Source: Desulfobacteraceae bacterium
Lineage (GTDB): Bacteria > Desulfobacterota > Desulfobacteria > Desulfobacterales > Desulfobacteraceae
NCBI GenBank assembly: GCA_022712835.1
Contig: JAFLJU010000639.1
Span: 1-22,163, forward strand
Length of the DNA: 22,163 bases
Reading direction: 5' to 3'
The notes under the pieces were generated by a model. The model saw nothing but the letters and a program-made list of their open reading frames with translations, searched no databases and had not been told where the DNA came from. Made by a program: the position numbers and the translations under genes. Every line of letters begins with the position of its first letter. Position 1 is the stretch's first letter. Below are positions 1-8,414 of this stretch, piece after piece.

Positions 1-840
1 GGCGGTGCCATTGCACGACTTGTGAACAAAGGCAGAAAAGAACATGGAATTCGCTGTTCCGTAGAAAGTACGGGTGGATCTGTTTATAACCTGAATGCCA
101 TTGCAGCTGGCGAACTTGACATGGGGGTTGCCCAGTCAGACTGGCAGTACCATGCTTATAACGGTACCAGTAAGTTTGCAGAAAAAGGCCCCAACAAAGA
201 CTTGAGAGCTGTATTCTCAGTTCATCCTGAGCCTTTCACTGTTGTGGCAAGAGCCGATTCCGGCATTAAAAATTTCATGGACCTTAAGGGAAAACGGGTT
301 AATATCGGTAACCCCGGTTCCGGACAGCGCGGTACCATGGAAGTTGTCATGAAAGCCATGGGTTGGACAAAAGATGATTTTAAACTGGCTTCCGAGCTGA
401 AGTCTGCCGAGCAGTCAAGTGCCTTGTGCGACAATAAAATTGACGCCATTGTATTTACGGTCGGCCATCCTTCAGGATCCATCAAAGAAGCCACCACTTC
501 CTGTGACTCTGTCATGGTGACCGTGGACGGCCCTGTGATTGAAAAACTGGTTAATGATGCTGATTATTACAGAATGGCAACCATTCCCGGCGGCATGTAT
601 CGCGGAACAGATGGCGATACCACTACCTTTGGTGTGGGCGCTACCTTTGTTTCCTCTGCCAAGGTTTCAGATGATATCATCTACCAGGTGGTTAAAGCGG
701 TATTTGAAAATTTTGACCAGTTTAAAAAACTGCATCCTGCCTTTGCAAACCTGAAGAAAGAAGAGATGATCAAAGACGGTCTTTCCGCACCCCTCCATGA
801 CGGTGCAGTAAAATACTATAAAGAAGCAGGCTTGATGTAA
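1..840 (+). CDS. TAXI-family TRAP transporter substrate-binding protein, 3' part (5' end outside window)
   Basis: Periplasmic solute receptor of a TRAP transporter; it binds a small organic acid-type ligand and delivers it to the membrane permease encoded next. The frame is open from base 1 and reads [19 protein letters not shown], then a [11 protein letters not shown] stretch, both typical of TAXI proteins near their N-terminal third. An ATG at 22 is therefore internal, not the start. About 279 residues are visible; the signal peptide and perhaps 40-50 residues lie upstream of the window. The lobe-2 motif [10 protein letters not shown] is present around visible residues 99-108, and the C-terminus YYKEAGLM followed by TAA looks natural. 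The ligand cannot be told from sequence. A hairpin and then the fused permease follow, so this is the first visible gene of a TRAP operon. Confidence 0.93.
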   Translation, partial: GGAIARLVNKGRKEHGIRCSVESTGGSVYNLNAIAAGELDMGVAQSDWQYHAYNGTSKFAEKGPNKDLRAVFSVHPEPFTVVARADSGIKNFMDLKGKRVNIGNPGSGQRGTMEVVMKAMGWTKDDFKLASELKSAEQSSALCDNKIDAIVFTVGHPSGSIKEATTSCDSVMVTVDGPVIEKLVNDADYYRMATIPGGMYRGTDGDTTTFGVGATFVSSAKVSDDIIYQVVKAVFENFDQFKKLHPAFANLKKEEMIKDGLSAPLHDGAVKYYKEAGLM

Positions 841-860
841 ATCCTGTGTAAGTTAGGATT

Positions 861-900
861 AAAGTGTGTGGTCTTCCTAGGCCGCACACTTTAATTGTTT
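861..900 (+). terminator. Hairpin with short T-run between receptor and permease genes
   Basis: The arms AAAGTGTGTGGTC (861-873) and GGCCGCACACTTT (880-892) form a 13-bp stem with two G-U pairs and a 6-nt loop. AATTGTTTTT follows. In TRAP and ABC operons a hairpin here commonly terminates part of the transcripts, or protects the receptor mRNA 3' end, so that receptor is made in excess of permease. The T-run is interrupted, so partial termination is more likely than complete. Confidence 0.6.
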
Positions 901-934
901 TTGCATACATTTTTTTCCTGGAGGAATTACCATA

Positions 935-3511
935 ATGATTGAAGCAAATAGTGCTGCAGCCGATCAGGATGCACTGCAGGAGATGATTGCCGAAGCGGAT
1001 ACCGGAGCACGGAATCCCGTCGGCGCATTTCCTAAAAAAGTTTTATTTTTTGTCCCCCTGGCCTGGACATTATTTCAATTATGGTATGCGTCTCCCCTGC
1101 CATTTATCTTCAATATTCTGGTATTTAATTCCACGGAAGCCCGTGCCATCCATCTGGCCTTTGCAATGTTTTTAGCCTATACAGCCTATCCTACCTTTAA
1201 ATTGTCACCCAGGGATTATATTCCTGCCCAGGATTGGTTTTTAGGATTGCTGGCAGCTTTTTGTGCATCTTATATATTCATTTTTTATGCCGCATTGTCG
1301 GAGCGCCCCGGAGATCCCATAGTCCTTGACCTTGTGGTTGCAGTGGTGGGATTGATTCTGTTGTTGGAAGCAACACGAAGAGCTCTAGGCCCTCCCTTGA
1401 TGGTGGTTGCACTGGTCTTTATAACCTACACGTTTGCAGGACAATACATGCCCGATGTCATTGCACATAAAGGTGCTAGTCTTGTGAAGGGCATGACCCA
1501 TTACTGGCTGACCACAGAAGGGGTCTTTGGGGTAGCCATAGGGGTTTCAACAGGCATGGTCTTTATGTTTGTGCTCTTTGGGTCCTTGCTGGAATCTGCC
1601 GGTGCGGGTAATTATTTTATCAGAACGGCGTTTGCAGGACTTGGTCACATGAAAGGGGGGCCTGCCAAGGCTGCCGTTGTCTCCTCCGGCATGACAGGTC
1701 TTGTATCGGGATCTTCCATTGCCAATGTGGTCACCACGGGAACATTTACCATCCCCTTGATGAAAAAAGTGGGATTTTCAGCAGAAAAAGCGGGAGCCGT
1801 TGAAGTTGCAGCTTCCACAAACGGCCAGCTCACGCCGCCGGTTATGGGTGCTGCAGCATTTTTAATGGTGGAATATGTCGGTATCTCCTATGTGGAGGTC
1901 ATTAAGCATGCCTTCCTGCCAGCTATCATTTCTTATATTGCCTTGGTTTATATTGTCCATCTTGAGGCCTGTAAAATGGGGCTTGAGGGCATGGAACGTA
2001 AAGTTACAAAAACCCTTGTCCAGAAAATTCTCTCCTATGTCATGACCATTTTATTTGTCATTATTATCGGTGGTGTAACCTACTACGGTCTTGGCTGGAT
2101 AAAGGATGTGGCAGGAGATGCCACCATTTATGTGGTAGCCCTCTTGCTTGCAGTGGCATATTTGGGATTGATATGGTTTGCCTGCAGGGTTCCGGAGCTT
2201 GATACCTCCCATGATATCGACGAATTGCCTGATCTTGGCGAAACCGCCCAGGCAGGGTATTATTTTTTGCTCCCCGTGGTTGTTCTGATGTGGTGCCTGA
2301 CGGTTGAAAGACTTTCACCGGCCTTATCTGCCTATTGGGCAACAATGCTGCTCATGTTCATCGTGTTAACCCAGCGCCCCTTAAAAGGCTTTATCAGAAA
2401 AGCCACGGGGGACGATTTCTCATTTAAAAAAGGCTGGGACGAGTTTGTAACCGGTCTTGTTTCAGGTGCCAGAAATATGATCGGCATCGGTGTGGCAACT
2501 GCTGCTGCCGGTATTATTGTGGGAACCGTGACCCTCACAGGTATCGGCCTTGTCATGACCGAATTTGTTGAGTTTATCTCGGGCGGTAACCTGATGCTCA
2601 TCCTGTTTTTTACTGCCGTAATAAGTCTGATCCTCGGTATGGGACTTCCCACAACCGCCAATTATATTGTTGTATCCACATTGATGGCACCGGTTATCGT
2701 TGAGCTGGGCGCCCAGAACGGGCTTATTGTACCTTTGATTGCCGTCCATCTTTTTGTGTTCTATTTCGGGATTCTGGCCGATGACACACCGCCCGTGGGG
2801 TTAGCAGCATTTGCCGCTGCCGGCATATCCGGCGGAGATCCCATCCGAACCGGTATCCAGGGGTTTACCTATGATATCAGAACCGCCATCCTGCCCTTTA
2901 TGTTTATTTTTAACACAGAGCTTTTGATGATCGGAATCGGCAGCTGGTTTCATCTGCTTGTTGTGATTGTTACTTCAGTTATAGCCATGCTGGTATTTGC
3001 CGCCGCCACCCAGGGGTTTTTCCTGACAAAGAGCAGGTTTTATGAAACCATTGCCCTGTTGCTGGTTACATTCACCCTGTTCCGGCCCGGATATTTCTGG
3101 GACAAGGTTTATCCTCCCTTTTTGGATAAACCCGGTATAGAATTGGTTCAGATCGTTGAAACCATGGATGCAGGTTCCATGCTCCGCCTGAAAATCAAGG
3201 GTGAAACCATGAATGGTAAGGAATACACTAAATCTTTGATGCTGCCCGTGGGCAGTGCAAAAACAGGCGCTGACCGGCTGGGTGAGATCGGGTTTGAGAT
3301 TAGGGCTGAAGAGGGGAAGGTTTTTGTGGACAATGTGGTTTTCGCCAGCAAGGCTGAAAAGATGGGCATAGATTTTGATCAGGAGATTTTAATGGTGAAA
3401 TTGCCTTCCAATAGGCCTTCCAAGCAGCTATTGTTCTTTCCTGCCCTGGGGCTTTTAGCCCTGATTTACTGGCTTCAAAAACGGCGCAGGGATACTCTTG
3501 CTGCAACCTAA
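935..3511 (+). CDS. TRAP transporter fused permease (4TM + 12TM) with C-terminal DUF3394-like domain
   Basis: Inner-membrane permease that takes up the solute delivered by the TAXI receptor, probably driven by an ion gradient. The 858 residues contain a small DctQ-like N-terminal membrane part (about residues 30-190) fused to a DctM-like part (about 200-725), the usual arrangement for TAXI systems. DctM family motifs are visible: STNGQLTPPVMGAAAF near residue 294 and GLPTTANYIV near residue 570. From about residue 730 a soluble beta-rich segment (LDKPGIELVQIV onward) precedes a last hydrophobic helix (about 830-850) and a KRRR tail. This matches the DUF3394 tail known from some TRAP fusion permeases. 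The start ATG has a GGAGG site at 920-924. UspA follows 22 bp downstream. Confidence 0.93.
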   Translation: MIEANSAAADQDALQEMIAEADTGARNPVGAFPKKVLFFVPLAWTLFQLWYASPLPFIFNILVFNSTEARAIHLAFAMFLAYTAYPTFKLSPRDYIPAQDWFLGLLAAFCASYIFIFYAALSERPGDPIVLDLVVAVVGLILLLEATRRALGPPLMVVALVFITYTFAGQYMPDVIAHKGASLVKGMTHYWLTTEGVFGVAIGVSTGMVFMFVLFGSLLESAGAGNYFIRTAFAGLGHMKGGPAKAAVVSSGMTGLVSGSSIANVVTTGTFTIPLMKKVGFSAEKAGAVEVAASTNGQLTPPVMGAAAFLMVEYVGISYVEVIKHAFLPAIISYIALVYIVHLEACKMGLEGMERKVTKTLVQKILSYVMTILFVIIIGGVTYYGLGWIKDVAGDATIYVVALLLAVAYLGLIWFACRVPELDTSHDIDELPDLGETAQAGYYFLLPVVVLMWCLTVERLSPALSAYWATMLLMFIVLTQRPLKGFIRKATGDDFSFKKGWDEFVTGLVSGARNMIGIGVATAAAGIIVGTVTLTGIGLVMTEFVEFISGGNLMLILFFTAVISLILGMGLPTTANYIVVSTLMAPVIVELGAQNGLIVPLIAVHLFVFYFGILADDTPPVGLAAFAAAGISGGDPIRTGIQGFTYDIRTAILPFMFIFNTELLMIGIGSWFHLLVVIVTSVIAMLVFAAATQGFFLTKSRFYETIALLLVTFTLFRPGYFWDKVYPPFLDKPGIELVQIVETMDAGSMLRLKIKGETMNGKEYTKSLMLPVGSAKTGADRLGEIGFEIRAEEGKVFVDNVVFASKAEKMGIDFDQEILMVKLPSNRPSKQLLFFPALGLLALIYWLQKRRRDTLAAT

Positions 3512-3533
3512 ACCCCAATTGAGGAGATAGCTC

Positions 3534-3983
3534 ATGTTTAATAAGATACTTGTTCCCATAGACATTGATTATCCCAGAACCTCCAAGGCTGTGTATGACA
3601 ATGCTGCGGAACTTGCATCCCTGAGCGGTGCCGAGATCAGGCTTGTCAGCGTGATGCCGGGTTTTTCCATGCCTATTGTGGCAGCCTATGTCACCGAGGA
3701 GATAAAAACCGAGGCCAGGAATCATTTTAAAAAATCCCTGGAAGAATTTATTGAAGAAAACTGCCAGGGCACCACAACGGTTTCCCACAAGGTAATGGTG
3801 GGCAAACATTATGAAGAAATTCTGAAAATGGCGGATAAATGGGGGGCGGACCTGATTGTGGTTTACCACAATCACCGGCGCAAGATTAATGAGGCCTTTT
3901 CACAAAATTGTGCCCAGAAGATTGTGAAAAACGCGGTGTGCTCCGTATTGAGATTGCGCAATGTTATAAGCGATTCCACATGA
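3534..3983 (+). CDS. Universal stress protein (UspA family), nucleotide-binding motif lost
   Basis: Small cytoplasmic UspA-fold protein of 149 residues. The N-terminal strand FNKILVPIDI and C-terminal CSVLRLR strand are family-typical, as is the ADLIVV strand before the usual loop. In ATP-binding Usps this loop carries G-x2-G-x9-G-S/T; here it reads YHNHRRKINEAFSQNCAQKI (about 111-130) with no glycine at any of these positions, so ATP binding is unlikely. The gene lies 22 bp after the TRAP permease with a GAGGAG site. In Halomonas TeaABC a Usp (TeaD) encoded next to a TRAP transporter modulates uptake; the placement suggests a comparable regulatory role, which is inference. Confidence 0.88.
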   Translation: MFNKILVPIDIDYPRTSKAVYDNAAELASLSGAEIRLVSVMPGFSMPIVAAYVTEEIKTEARNHFKKSLEEFIEENCQGTTTVSHKVMVGKHYEEILKMADKWGADLIVVYHNHRRKINEAFSQNCAQKIVKNAVCSVLRLRNVISDST

Positions 3984-4014
3984 TTCGTTGATGTGACAAA
4001 AATAAAGAAGACCT

Positions 4015-6009
4015 ATGGAAAAAAAAGTTAGTGTTTCCTGTCCCATGGACTGTTATGATTTGTGTCGATTTCTGGTGACAGTTGAAGATAATCAGATCAT
4101 ACGCCTGGTGGGAGATCCCTCCCATCCGTTGACCAAGGGGGTTGTCTGCCGGAAGGGAAAAAGGCTTTTGGATCAACTTACCCACCCTTCTCGGCTGCGG
4201 TATCCGCTGGTCAGAAAAGGGGATACTTTTGTCAGGGCCTCCTATGACCAAGTGTTTGATCTGGTGGCTCAAAAGTTAGTGACCCTCAAGGAGCGCCATG
4301 GAAACACCTCCATCTTAAATTATACCAGCGATGGGTATGGGGGGACCAAGAACAGAATTCAGAGTATCTTTTTTAATTGTTTTGGCGGAGACACTCGGTT
4401 TGAGGGCAGTCTTTGCTGGGGTGCGGGGATTGCCGCCCAAAAATATGATTTCGGGGCGCCCCTGGGGCATCTGCCACAGGATGTTCTGAATTCAAAGTTG
4501 GTCATTTTATGGGGAAGAAATCCAAACCATACTAGTATCCATCTGCAATCGCTGTTGGTTCGCGCCCGGAAACAGGGCACCCGGGTGATTGTGATCGATC
4601 CTATAAAAACCGCTACTGCCAAGGTCTTTGACCAGCATATTCCCATTGCGCCTTCCACGGACGGGGCTCTGGCGCTTGCCATGGCCAATGTGTTGATTCA
4701 AGAGGATCTGGTGGACATGGACTTTGTCCGGGAGCATGTTTTAGGGTTTAAGCGTTTCAAAGCGTATGTTGCCGGATTTTCACCCCGGGTTGCCCAGGAA
4801 ATTACAGGGATAGCTGCCGCGGTAATCCGGCAGCTTGCCATTGATTATGCAACCACCGATCCATCTGCCATCTATATCGGATTTGGGATGCAGCGATACA
4901 CGAACGGGGGAAACAACATCCGCTGTATTGATGCCCTGGCTGCTCTGGCAGGTCATATCGGGAAAAAGGGGGCAGGGGTGAATTATGCCTCAAAATCACT
5001 GGCGCCTTTTTTAAATTCTCCTGAACAAAGGAGTCAAAAATTTGCCAGGCAAACCCGGACTTTTCTGGCCCCCAAATTGGGCGAGTTTCTGGGAGAAAAA
5101 CCTGATCCACCCATAAAAGCTGTCTTTGTTGCCAGCGGGAATCCTTTGGTCCAGAGCCCTGATTTGTCGACCTGCGTGGCGCAATTTTCAAAAATTGAAT
5201 TTAAGGTGGTCTTTGATCATTTTATGACCGACACAGCAGCTTGCGCCGATATTGTTTTGCCAGCTGCATCTGTGTTTGAGCAGGAGGATATTTTTGTCAC
5301 CTCCATGTATTCACATGTGCTTAATTTTTCACAAAAGGCCATTGATTCACCAGATACGATTATGCCGGAGTTTGAATTTTTTCTGGAATTGTCCAAAAGA
5401 ATGGGGCTCGATAATTTGGGGTTTAATTCATCGTCCCAATATTTGTACCAGTCCATAAGCCCACTTTTGGGCGAGATCGATGTTTCTTGCGGCCAGGATC
5501 TTTCCGGGCTTGAATCCCAATACCTATCGATCAGGGCCCATGACATCGCCTGGGCAGACAAGCTCTTTTTAACCCCATCGGGGAAAATTGAAATTTATAG
5601 CCAGAAGGCACAAGCCGACGGGTTAAGTGCATTACCCCAGTTTCTAACCCCCCTGACCGGGGGTGAAAAATTTCCTCTGCGGCTTTTAACCTGTCATGCC
5701 AAAGACACCATGCACTCCCAGGGGGGGCGGGAAAATATGCTACCAATCCTCTATATCAATGGAAAAACAGCCGGGCGGTTCAAGGTCCAACCAGACGACA
5801 GGGTAATGGTTTGTGGGAAGAAAGCCTCTCTTGAAGCAATGGTGTGTGTGGATGATGCCATATATAAAAACACCGCTTTTATTTACCAGGGATCCTGGCA
5901 TAAAAGCGGTGCGGTAAATTTTCTTACAGATTCAAAGGTTTCAGATATGGGGGGCAATGCGGCCTATTATGATAGCTTTTGCACCCTGAAACCCCTTACA
6001 TCTGTTTAA
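4015..6009 (+). CDS. Molybdopterin oxidoreductase, single-subunit type with one [4Fe-4S] site
   Basis: Member of the DMSO reductase superfamily (COG0243/BisC-like), 664 residues. The N-terminal Fe-S motif has Cys9, Cys13, Cys17 and Cys45 (CPMDCYDLC and VVCRKGK), with Lys47 just after the last Cys as in electron-conducting members. GSLCWGAGIAAQ offers Cys134 as the likely Mo/W ligand by comparison with NapA-type enzymes. NPNHTSIH and IDPIKTATA fit cofactor-binding segments, and the C-terminal dinucleotide-binding domain is recognisable (LLTCHAKDTMHSQGGREN to the end). There is no Tat signal, so the enzyme is cytoplasmic. No Fe-S subunit, membrane anchor or cofactor chaperone is adjacent, so substrate and electron partner are unknown. 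The start at 4015 has only a weak purine-rich site (AAAGAAG), but the next ATG would remove Cys9. Confidence 0.88.
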   Translation: MEKKVSVSCPMDCYDLCRFLVTVEDNQIIRLVGDPSHPLTKGVVCRKGKRLLDQLTHPSRLRYPLVRKGDTFVRASYDQVFDLVAQKLVTLKERHGNTSILNYTSDGYGGTKNRIQSIFFNCFGGDTRFEGSLCWGAGIAAQKYDFGAPLGHLPQDVLNSKLVILWGRNPNHTSIHLQSLLVRARKQGTRVIVIDPIKTATAKVFDQHIPIAPSTDGALALAMANVLIQEDLVDMDFVREHVLGFKRFKAYVAGFSPRVAQEITGIAAAVIRQLAIDYATTDPSAIYIGFGMQRYTNGGNNIRCIDALAALAGHIGKKGAGVNYASKSLAPFLNSPEQRSQKFARQTRTFLAPKLGEFLGEKPDPPIKAVFVASGNPLVQSPDLSTCVAQFSKIEFKVVFDHFMTDTAACADIVLPAASVFEQEDIFVTSMYSHVLNFSQKAIDSPDTIMPEFEFFLELSKRMGLDNLGFNSSSQYLYQSISPLLGEIDVSCGQDLSGLESQYLSIRAHDIAWADKLFLTPSGKIEIYSQKAQADGLSALPQFLTPLTGGEKFPLRLLTCHAKDTMHSQGGRENMLPILYINGKTAGRFKVQPDDRVMVCGKKASLEAMVCVDDAIYKNTAFIYQGSWHKSGAVNFLTDSKVSDMGGNAAYYDSFCTLKPLTSV

Positions 6010-6011
6010 TT

Positions 6012-6452
6012 TCATTTTACCAGGTGCCAGGTCTGGGTACGGGAGAAAAATAGAAAGCTTCCCTGCATTTTAAGTGTATCGTCTTCCCTCGTGATTTTAC
6101 ACTTATATACCTTACCGTTTTTTGGGTCCAGAATTTTTCCATAGGAATAGGAGTCGCCATTGACCTGAAGTCCCTTGATAATTTCCATGCCCAAGGTGGG
6201 CTGATCTTTTCTAGGGTCATCGTTGTCGCATTCGTCACAGATAGGATTTTGATCCGCATCTTTTTTAAGAAAGAGCTCAACAATTTTTCCATAGAATTTA
6301 CCATCTTTTTCAAAAATTTCCACTATGGATTTTGGTTCATTGGTTTCATCGTCAATGGTTTTCCATTTTCCAACAATGGGTCCTTTTGCAAAAGCAGAAC
6401 AGACGAAGCATACAGAAAAAAGGATGGCACCGAGCTTAAACATGTTTTTCAT
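6012..6452 (-). CDS. Secreted DUF2147 family protein
   Basis: Small exported protein of 146 residues. The N-terminus has Lys residues, a hydrophobic core and an SAFA-K cleavage site near residue 22, a Sec signal peptide. The mature part opens with GKWKTIDDETNEPKSIVEIF and GKFYGKIVELF, the diagnostic start of DUF2147, which folds as a small lipocalin-like beta barrel. A Cys pair (PICDECDND) could form a disulfide or bind metal. Molecular function of DUF2147 is not established. The start is supported by GGAGAG 7 nt upstream and a good promoter (6527-6555). The gene converges on the molybdopterin oxidoreductase with only 2 bp between stop codons and no clear terminator there. Confidence 0.88.
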   Translation of the reverse strand: MKNMFKLGAILFSVCFVCSAFAKGPIVGKWKTIDDETNEPKSIVEIFEKDGKFYGKIVELFLKKDADQNPICDECDNDDPRKDQPTLGMEIIKGLQVNGDSYSYGKILDPKNGKVYKCKITREDDTLKMQGSFLFFSRTQTWHLVK

Positions 6453-6526
6453 AGATTACTCTCCAATGGGTTAAGTTTAAAAAAAGAACCGGTAAACGTA
6501 AAAAATCCTAAATAACATTGTTATTG

Positions 6527-6555
6527 TTTTTAGTCGGCCGTTTTTTCTGTGTCAA
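6527..6555 (-). promoter_or_regulatory. Sigma70-type promoter for the DUF2147 gene
   Basis: On the minus strand TTGACA (6555-6550) is separated by 17 nt from TAAAAA (6532-6527). The -35 is a perfect consensus match and the -10 matches 4 of 6. It gives a leader of roughly 70 nt before the ATG at 6452. Confidence 0.5.
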
Positions 6556-6691
6556 GTAAAAAATGGCAGTGGAGGCTAATTTTTATAACAGCATAGTGCA
6601 CGTACCCTATCTTATCTTTTTTTTATCGGACCAAATAAGCTGTGTGTTGTTGGCTGCCATGGGAAAGGTGGAAGCCCTTCATTTTAACCGT

Positions 6692-7171
6692 TCAATTGGG
6701 GTCAAATTCCGGTTCATAGCCAATAGTAAATGGGGTAGTTGTGGTGTTCCGAAGGGCTAAAAAATGCTTATTTTTTTTTGCAAAAGGGCATAAGGGGACG
6801 GTGCAGGGTTCAAATCCGAATCGTTTGTAAAATTTGGGGTTCCCCAGAACAAAGATAGGACTATTTTTAATGGGGTCCTGGCGCAGGGCAAAGTTAAGTA
6901 ATTCGGAGCCAAGACCCTGGCGTTGAAATTGGGCCGACACAGCCATGGGAGCCAGATGAAGGCCACAGATCTCGTCGCCATCGTAGGCATTCGAAAATGC
7001 AATATAGCCCACCACTTTGTTTGTATGGATGCAGACCCATTCATGGATGGGGGTCTCATTGTCATGGAATTGTTCAACCAGGTTTGCCTCATATTGGCTT
7101 TTGGGAAAGGCAGAACTGAGAAGGGCAGACACCTTTACAAAAATTTCTTGGGTTGGTTTTCGTATTTTCAT
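6692..7171 (-). CDS. GNAT family N-acetyltransferase (YhbS-like)
   Basis: Predicted acetyl-CoA-dependent N-acetyltransferase of 159 residues; the substrate is unknown. The acetyl-CoA pyrophosphate-binding motif is QRQGLGSELL (about residues 83-92), preceded by the strand LHLAPMAVSAQF and followed by FVLGNPKFYKRFGFEP, a pattern seen in COG3153-type enzymes. The reading frame stays open further upstream to 7273, but I place the start at 7171 (MKIRKPTQEIF) because GGAGAA lies 7 nt before it and the upstream extension has no homology-like character. Expression appears monocistronic and divergent from hisB. Confidence 0.85.
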   Translation of the reverse strand: MKIRKPTQEIFVKVSALLSSAFPKSQYEANLVEQFHDNETPIHEWVCIHTNKVVGYIAFSNAYDGDEICGLHLAPMAVSAQFQRQGLGSELLNFALRQDPIKNSPIFVLGNPKFYKRFGFEPCTVPLCPFAKKNKHFLALRNTTTTPFTIGYEPEFDPN

Positions 7172-7573
7172 TATTTTCTCCGAAAATTCTTGGGTTAGGC
7201 TGTTTGAATGTGGTCTTGTGTATATATAAAAATAACGAAAAAATCTACATTTTACCAGCAAAATGGGTTTCAATTAATTTTTTCCCCTGGTATTTTTCTA
7301 TCAGATATCTGGTTCCCTTAAGAGAGTCCTGGGTTGTTTCAAGGATAGATGCTGATGCCATATGGTACTTGGGAATGTCCTATTACAAATTAGCAAGAAT
7401 TTAGGGAAGCGTTAATCAAATTGACATATAACTAATTTTATTATATCTTTAGAGGATTCGTTTAAGTGCTTTTCTTGAACGAACAGTAGAGGATATAATA
7501 CTTAAGTCGCGCCTTTTTTTGAAAGATAACTTTGAAAGGTAGATTTCATGAATGTGTTTCTAAGGATGGTTTT
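7172..7573. other. Divergent intergenic region between GNAT gene and hisB
   Basis: About 400 bp without a convincing gene. Reading frames across it lack ribosome-binding sites and family-like sequence. It is AT-rich and holds the hisB promoter candidates and an inverted repeat, listed separately. No clear promoter for the GNAT gene could be picked from several AT-rich hexamers. Confidence 0.6.
7421..7499 (+). promoter_or_regulatory. hisB promoter region with inverted repeat
   Basis: TTGACA at 7421-7426 is followed after 15 nt by TATATC (7442-7447). A second -10 candidate, perfect TATAAT, lies at 7494-7499 without a good -35. Between them are the arms TTCGTTTAAG (7457-7466) and CTTGAACGAA (7474-7483), 10 bp with one G-T pair and a 7-nt spacer. 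The repeat could be an operator overlapping the downstream promoter, or an RNA hairpin if transcription starts from the upstream one. There is no T-run after it. Confidence 0.4.
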
Positions 7574-8161
7574 ATGAGTCGAAAAATAGATGTTTCCAGA
7601 AAAACTAAAGAAACTCAGATAGAAATTGAGCTGAATTTGGATGGAACTGGGAAAGCCGACATTTCAACTGGTATTCCATTTTTTGACCATATGCTTACTG
7701 CTTTTTCAGTTCATGGTTTTTTTGACCTTAAAATTCGGGCCAAGGGGGACATTGACATTGATTTTCATCACACAATTGAAGATGTCGGCCTGGTTCTTGG
7801 TCAGGCTTTTTATGAAGCTTTGGAAGGAAAAGAAGGAATCATGCGGTTTGGTGATAGCTGTATTCCCATGGATGAAGCATTGTCACGGGTGACTATGGAT
7901 TTGTCAAATCGGCCCTATCTTGTATATCATTTTCCCCATGATTTGAAGTCCTCCGGAAAGTTTGATGCATATCTGGCTAAAGAGTTTTTTCAGGCGTTTT
8001 GTGTTAAGGGTGGGTTTAATCTTCATATAAATTCATATTATGGAGACAATGAGCACCATGTACTTGAATCTATTTTCAAGGCCATGGGGAAATCATTGTA
8101 CATGGCAAGCCGTATTAATGAGAATCTGAAGGGTCCTCTTTCAAGCAAAGGCAGCTTGTAG
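7574..8161 (+). CDS. hisB: Imidazoleglycerol-phosphate dehydratase
   Basis: Histidine biosynthesis enzyme converting imidazole glycerol phosphate to imidazole acetol phosphate, Mn-dependent, cytoplasmic. At 195 residues it is the standard monofunctional length, without the phosphatase domain of the E. coli HisB fusion. Diagnostic motifs are GIPFFDHML, DFHHTIEDVG (His65, His66, Glu69) and GDNEHHVLESIFKA (His161, His162, Glu165), which supply the metal ligands. The ATG at 7574 is chosen because AAGGA lies 7 nt upstream; an in-frame TTG at 7532 would add 14 non-conserved residues. No other his gene is in the window, so hisB here is detached from a his operon. Confidence 0.95.
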   Translation: MSRKIDVSRKTKETQIEIELNLDGTGKADISTGIPFFDHMLTAFSVHGFFDLKIRAKGDIDIDFHHTIEDVGLVLGQAFYEALEGKEGIMRFGDSCIPMDEALSRVTMDLSNRPYLVYHFPHDLKSSGKFDAYLAKEFFQAFCVKGGFNLHINSYYGDNEHHVLESIFKAMGKSLYMASRINENLKGPLSSKGSL

Positions 8162-8414
8162 CTTAGCCTTTTGTTTGATTCTATTAGGATTCCAAATTAG
8201 GATGAGAGTTAAGAATGTTTAAAATTTTCTTTCGGTTGAAGGATAGGGAATGACTGGTTTTGCCATTGGGAAATTATTTTATAATCATTTAAGGATGCAT
8301 TGATCATTTCATAAAGATAAAGTTCTTTGGAGATGATTATTGACATGGTATATTAAGTTCTTAACTTACGAGATTGCATAACCGGTTGAAAATTTGGAGC
8401 CAACACCACCAATA
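8162..8414. other. Intergenic region upstream of dnaG with weak promoter candidates
   Basis: AT-rich and without a gene. A perfect TATAAT is at 8280-8285, with TTGCCA 14 nt before it (short spacing). A perfect TTGACA is at 8340-8345, followed at 16 nt by a poor TAACTT. Either could drive dnaG-rpoD. No clear terminator for hisB is visible. Confidence 0.35.

Noticed and set aside
22..840. Taking the ATG at 22 as the true start of the TAXI receptor
   Set aside because: The frame is open to base 1 with conserved TAXI sequence upstream of that Met, and there is no signal peptide.
4015..6009. Selenocysteine in the molybdopterin enzyme
   Set aside because: No in-frame TGA occurs; the likely metal-ligand position is an ordinary Cys codon.
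6563..6760. Small plus-strand gene between DUF2147 and GNAT genes
   Set aside because: It lacks an SD, overlaps the GNAT 3' end and shows no recognisable protein character.
7172..7273. Longer GNAT protein starting at 7273
   Set aside because: The extra 34 residues lack family character, while GGAGAA sits properly before 7171.
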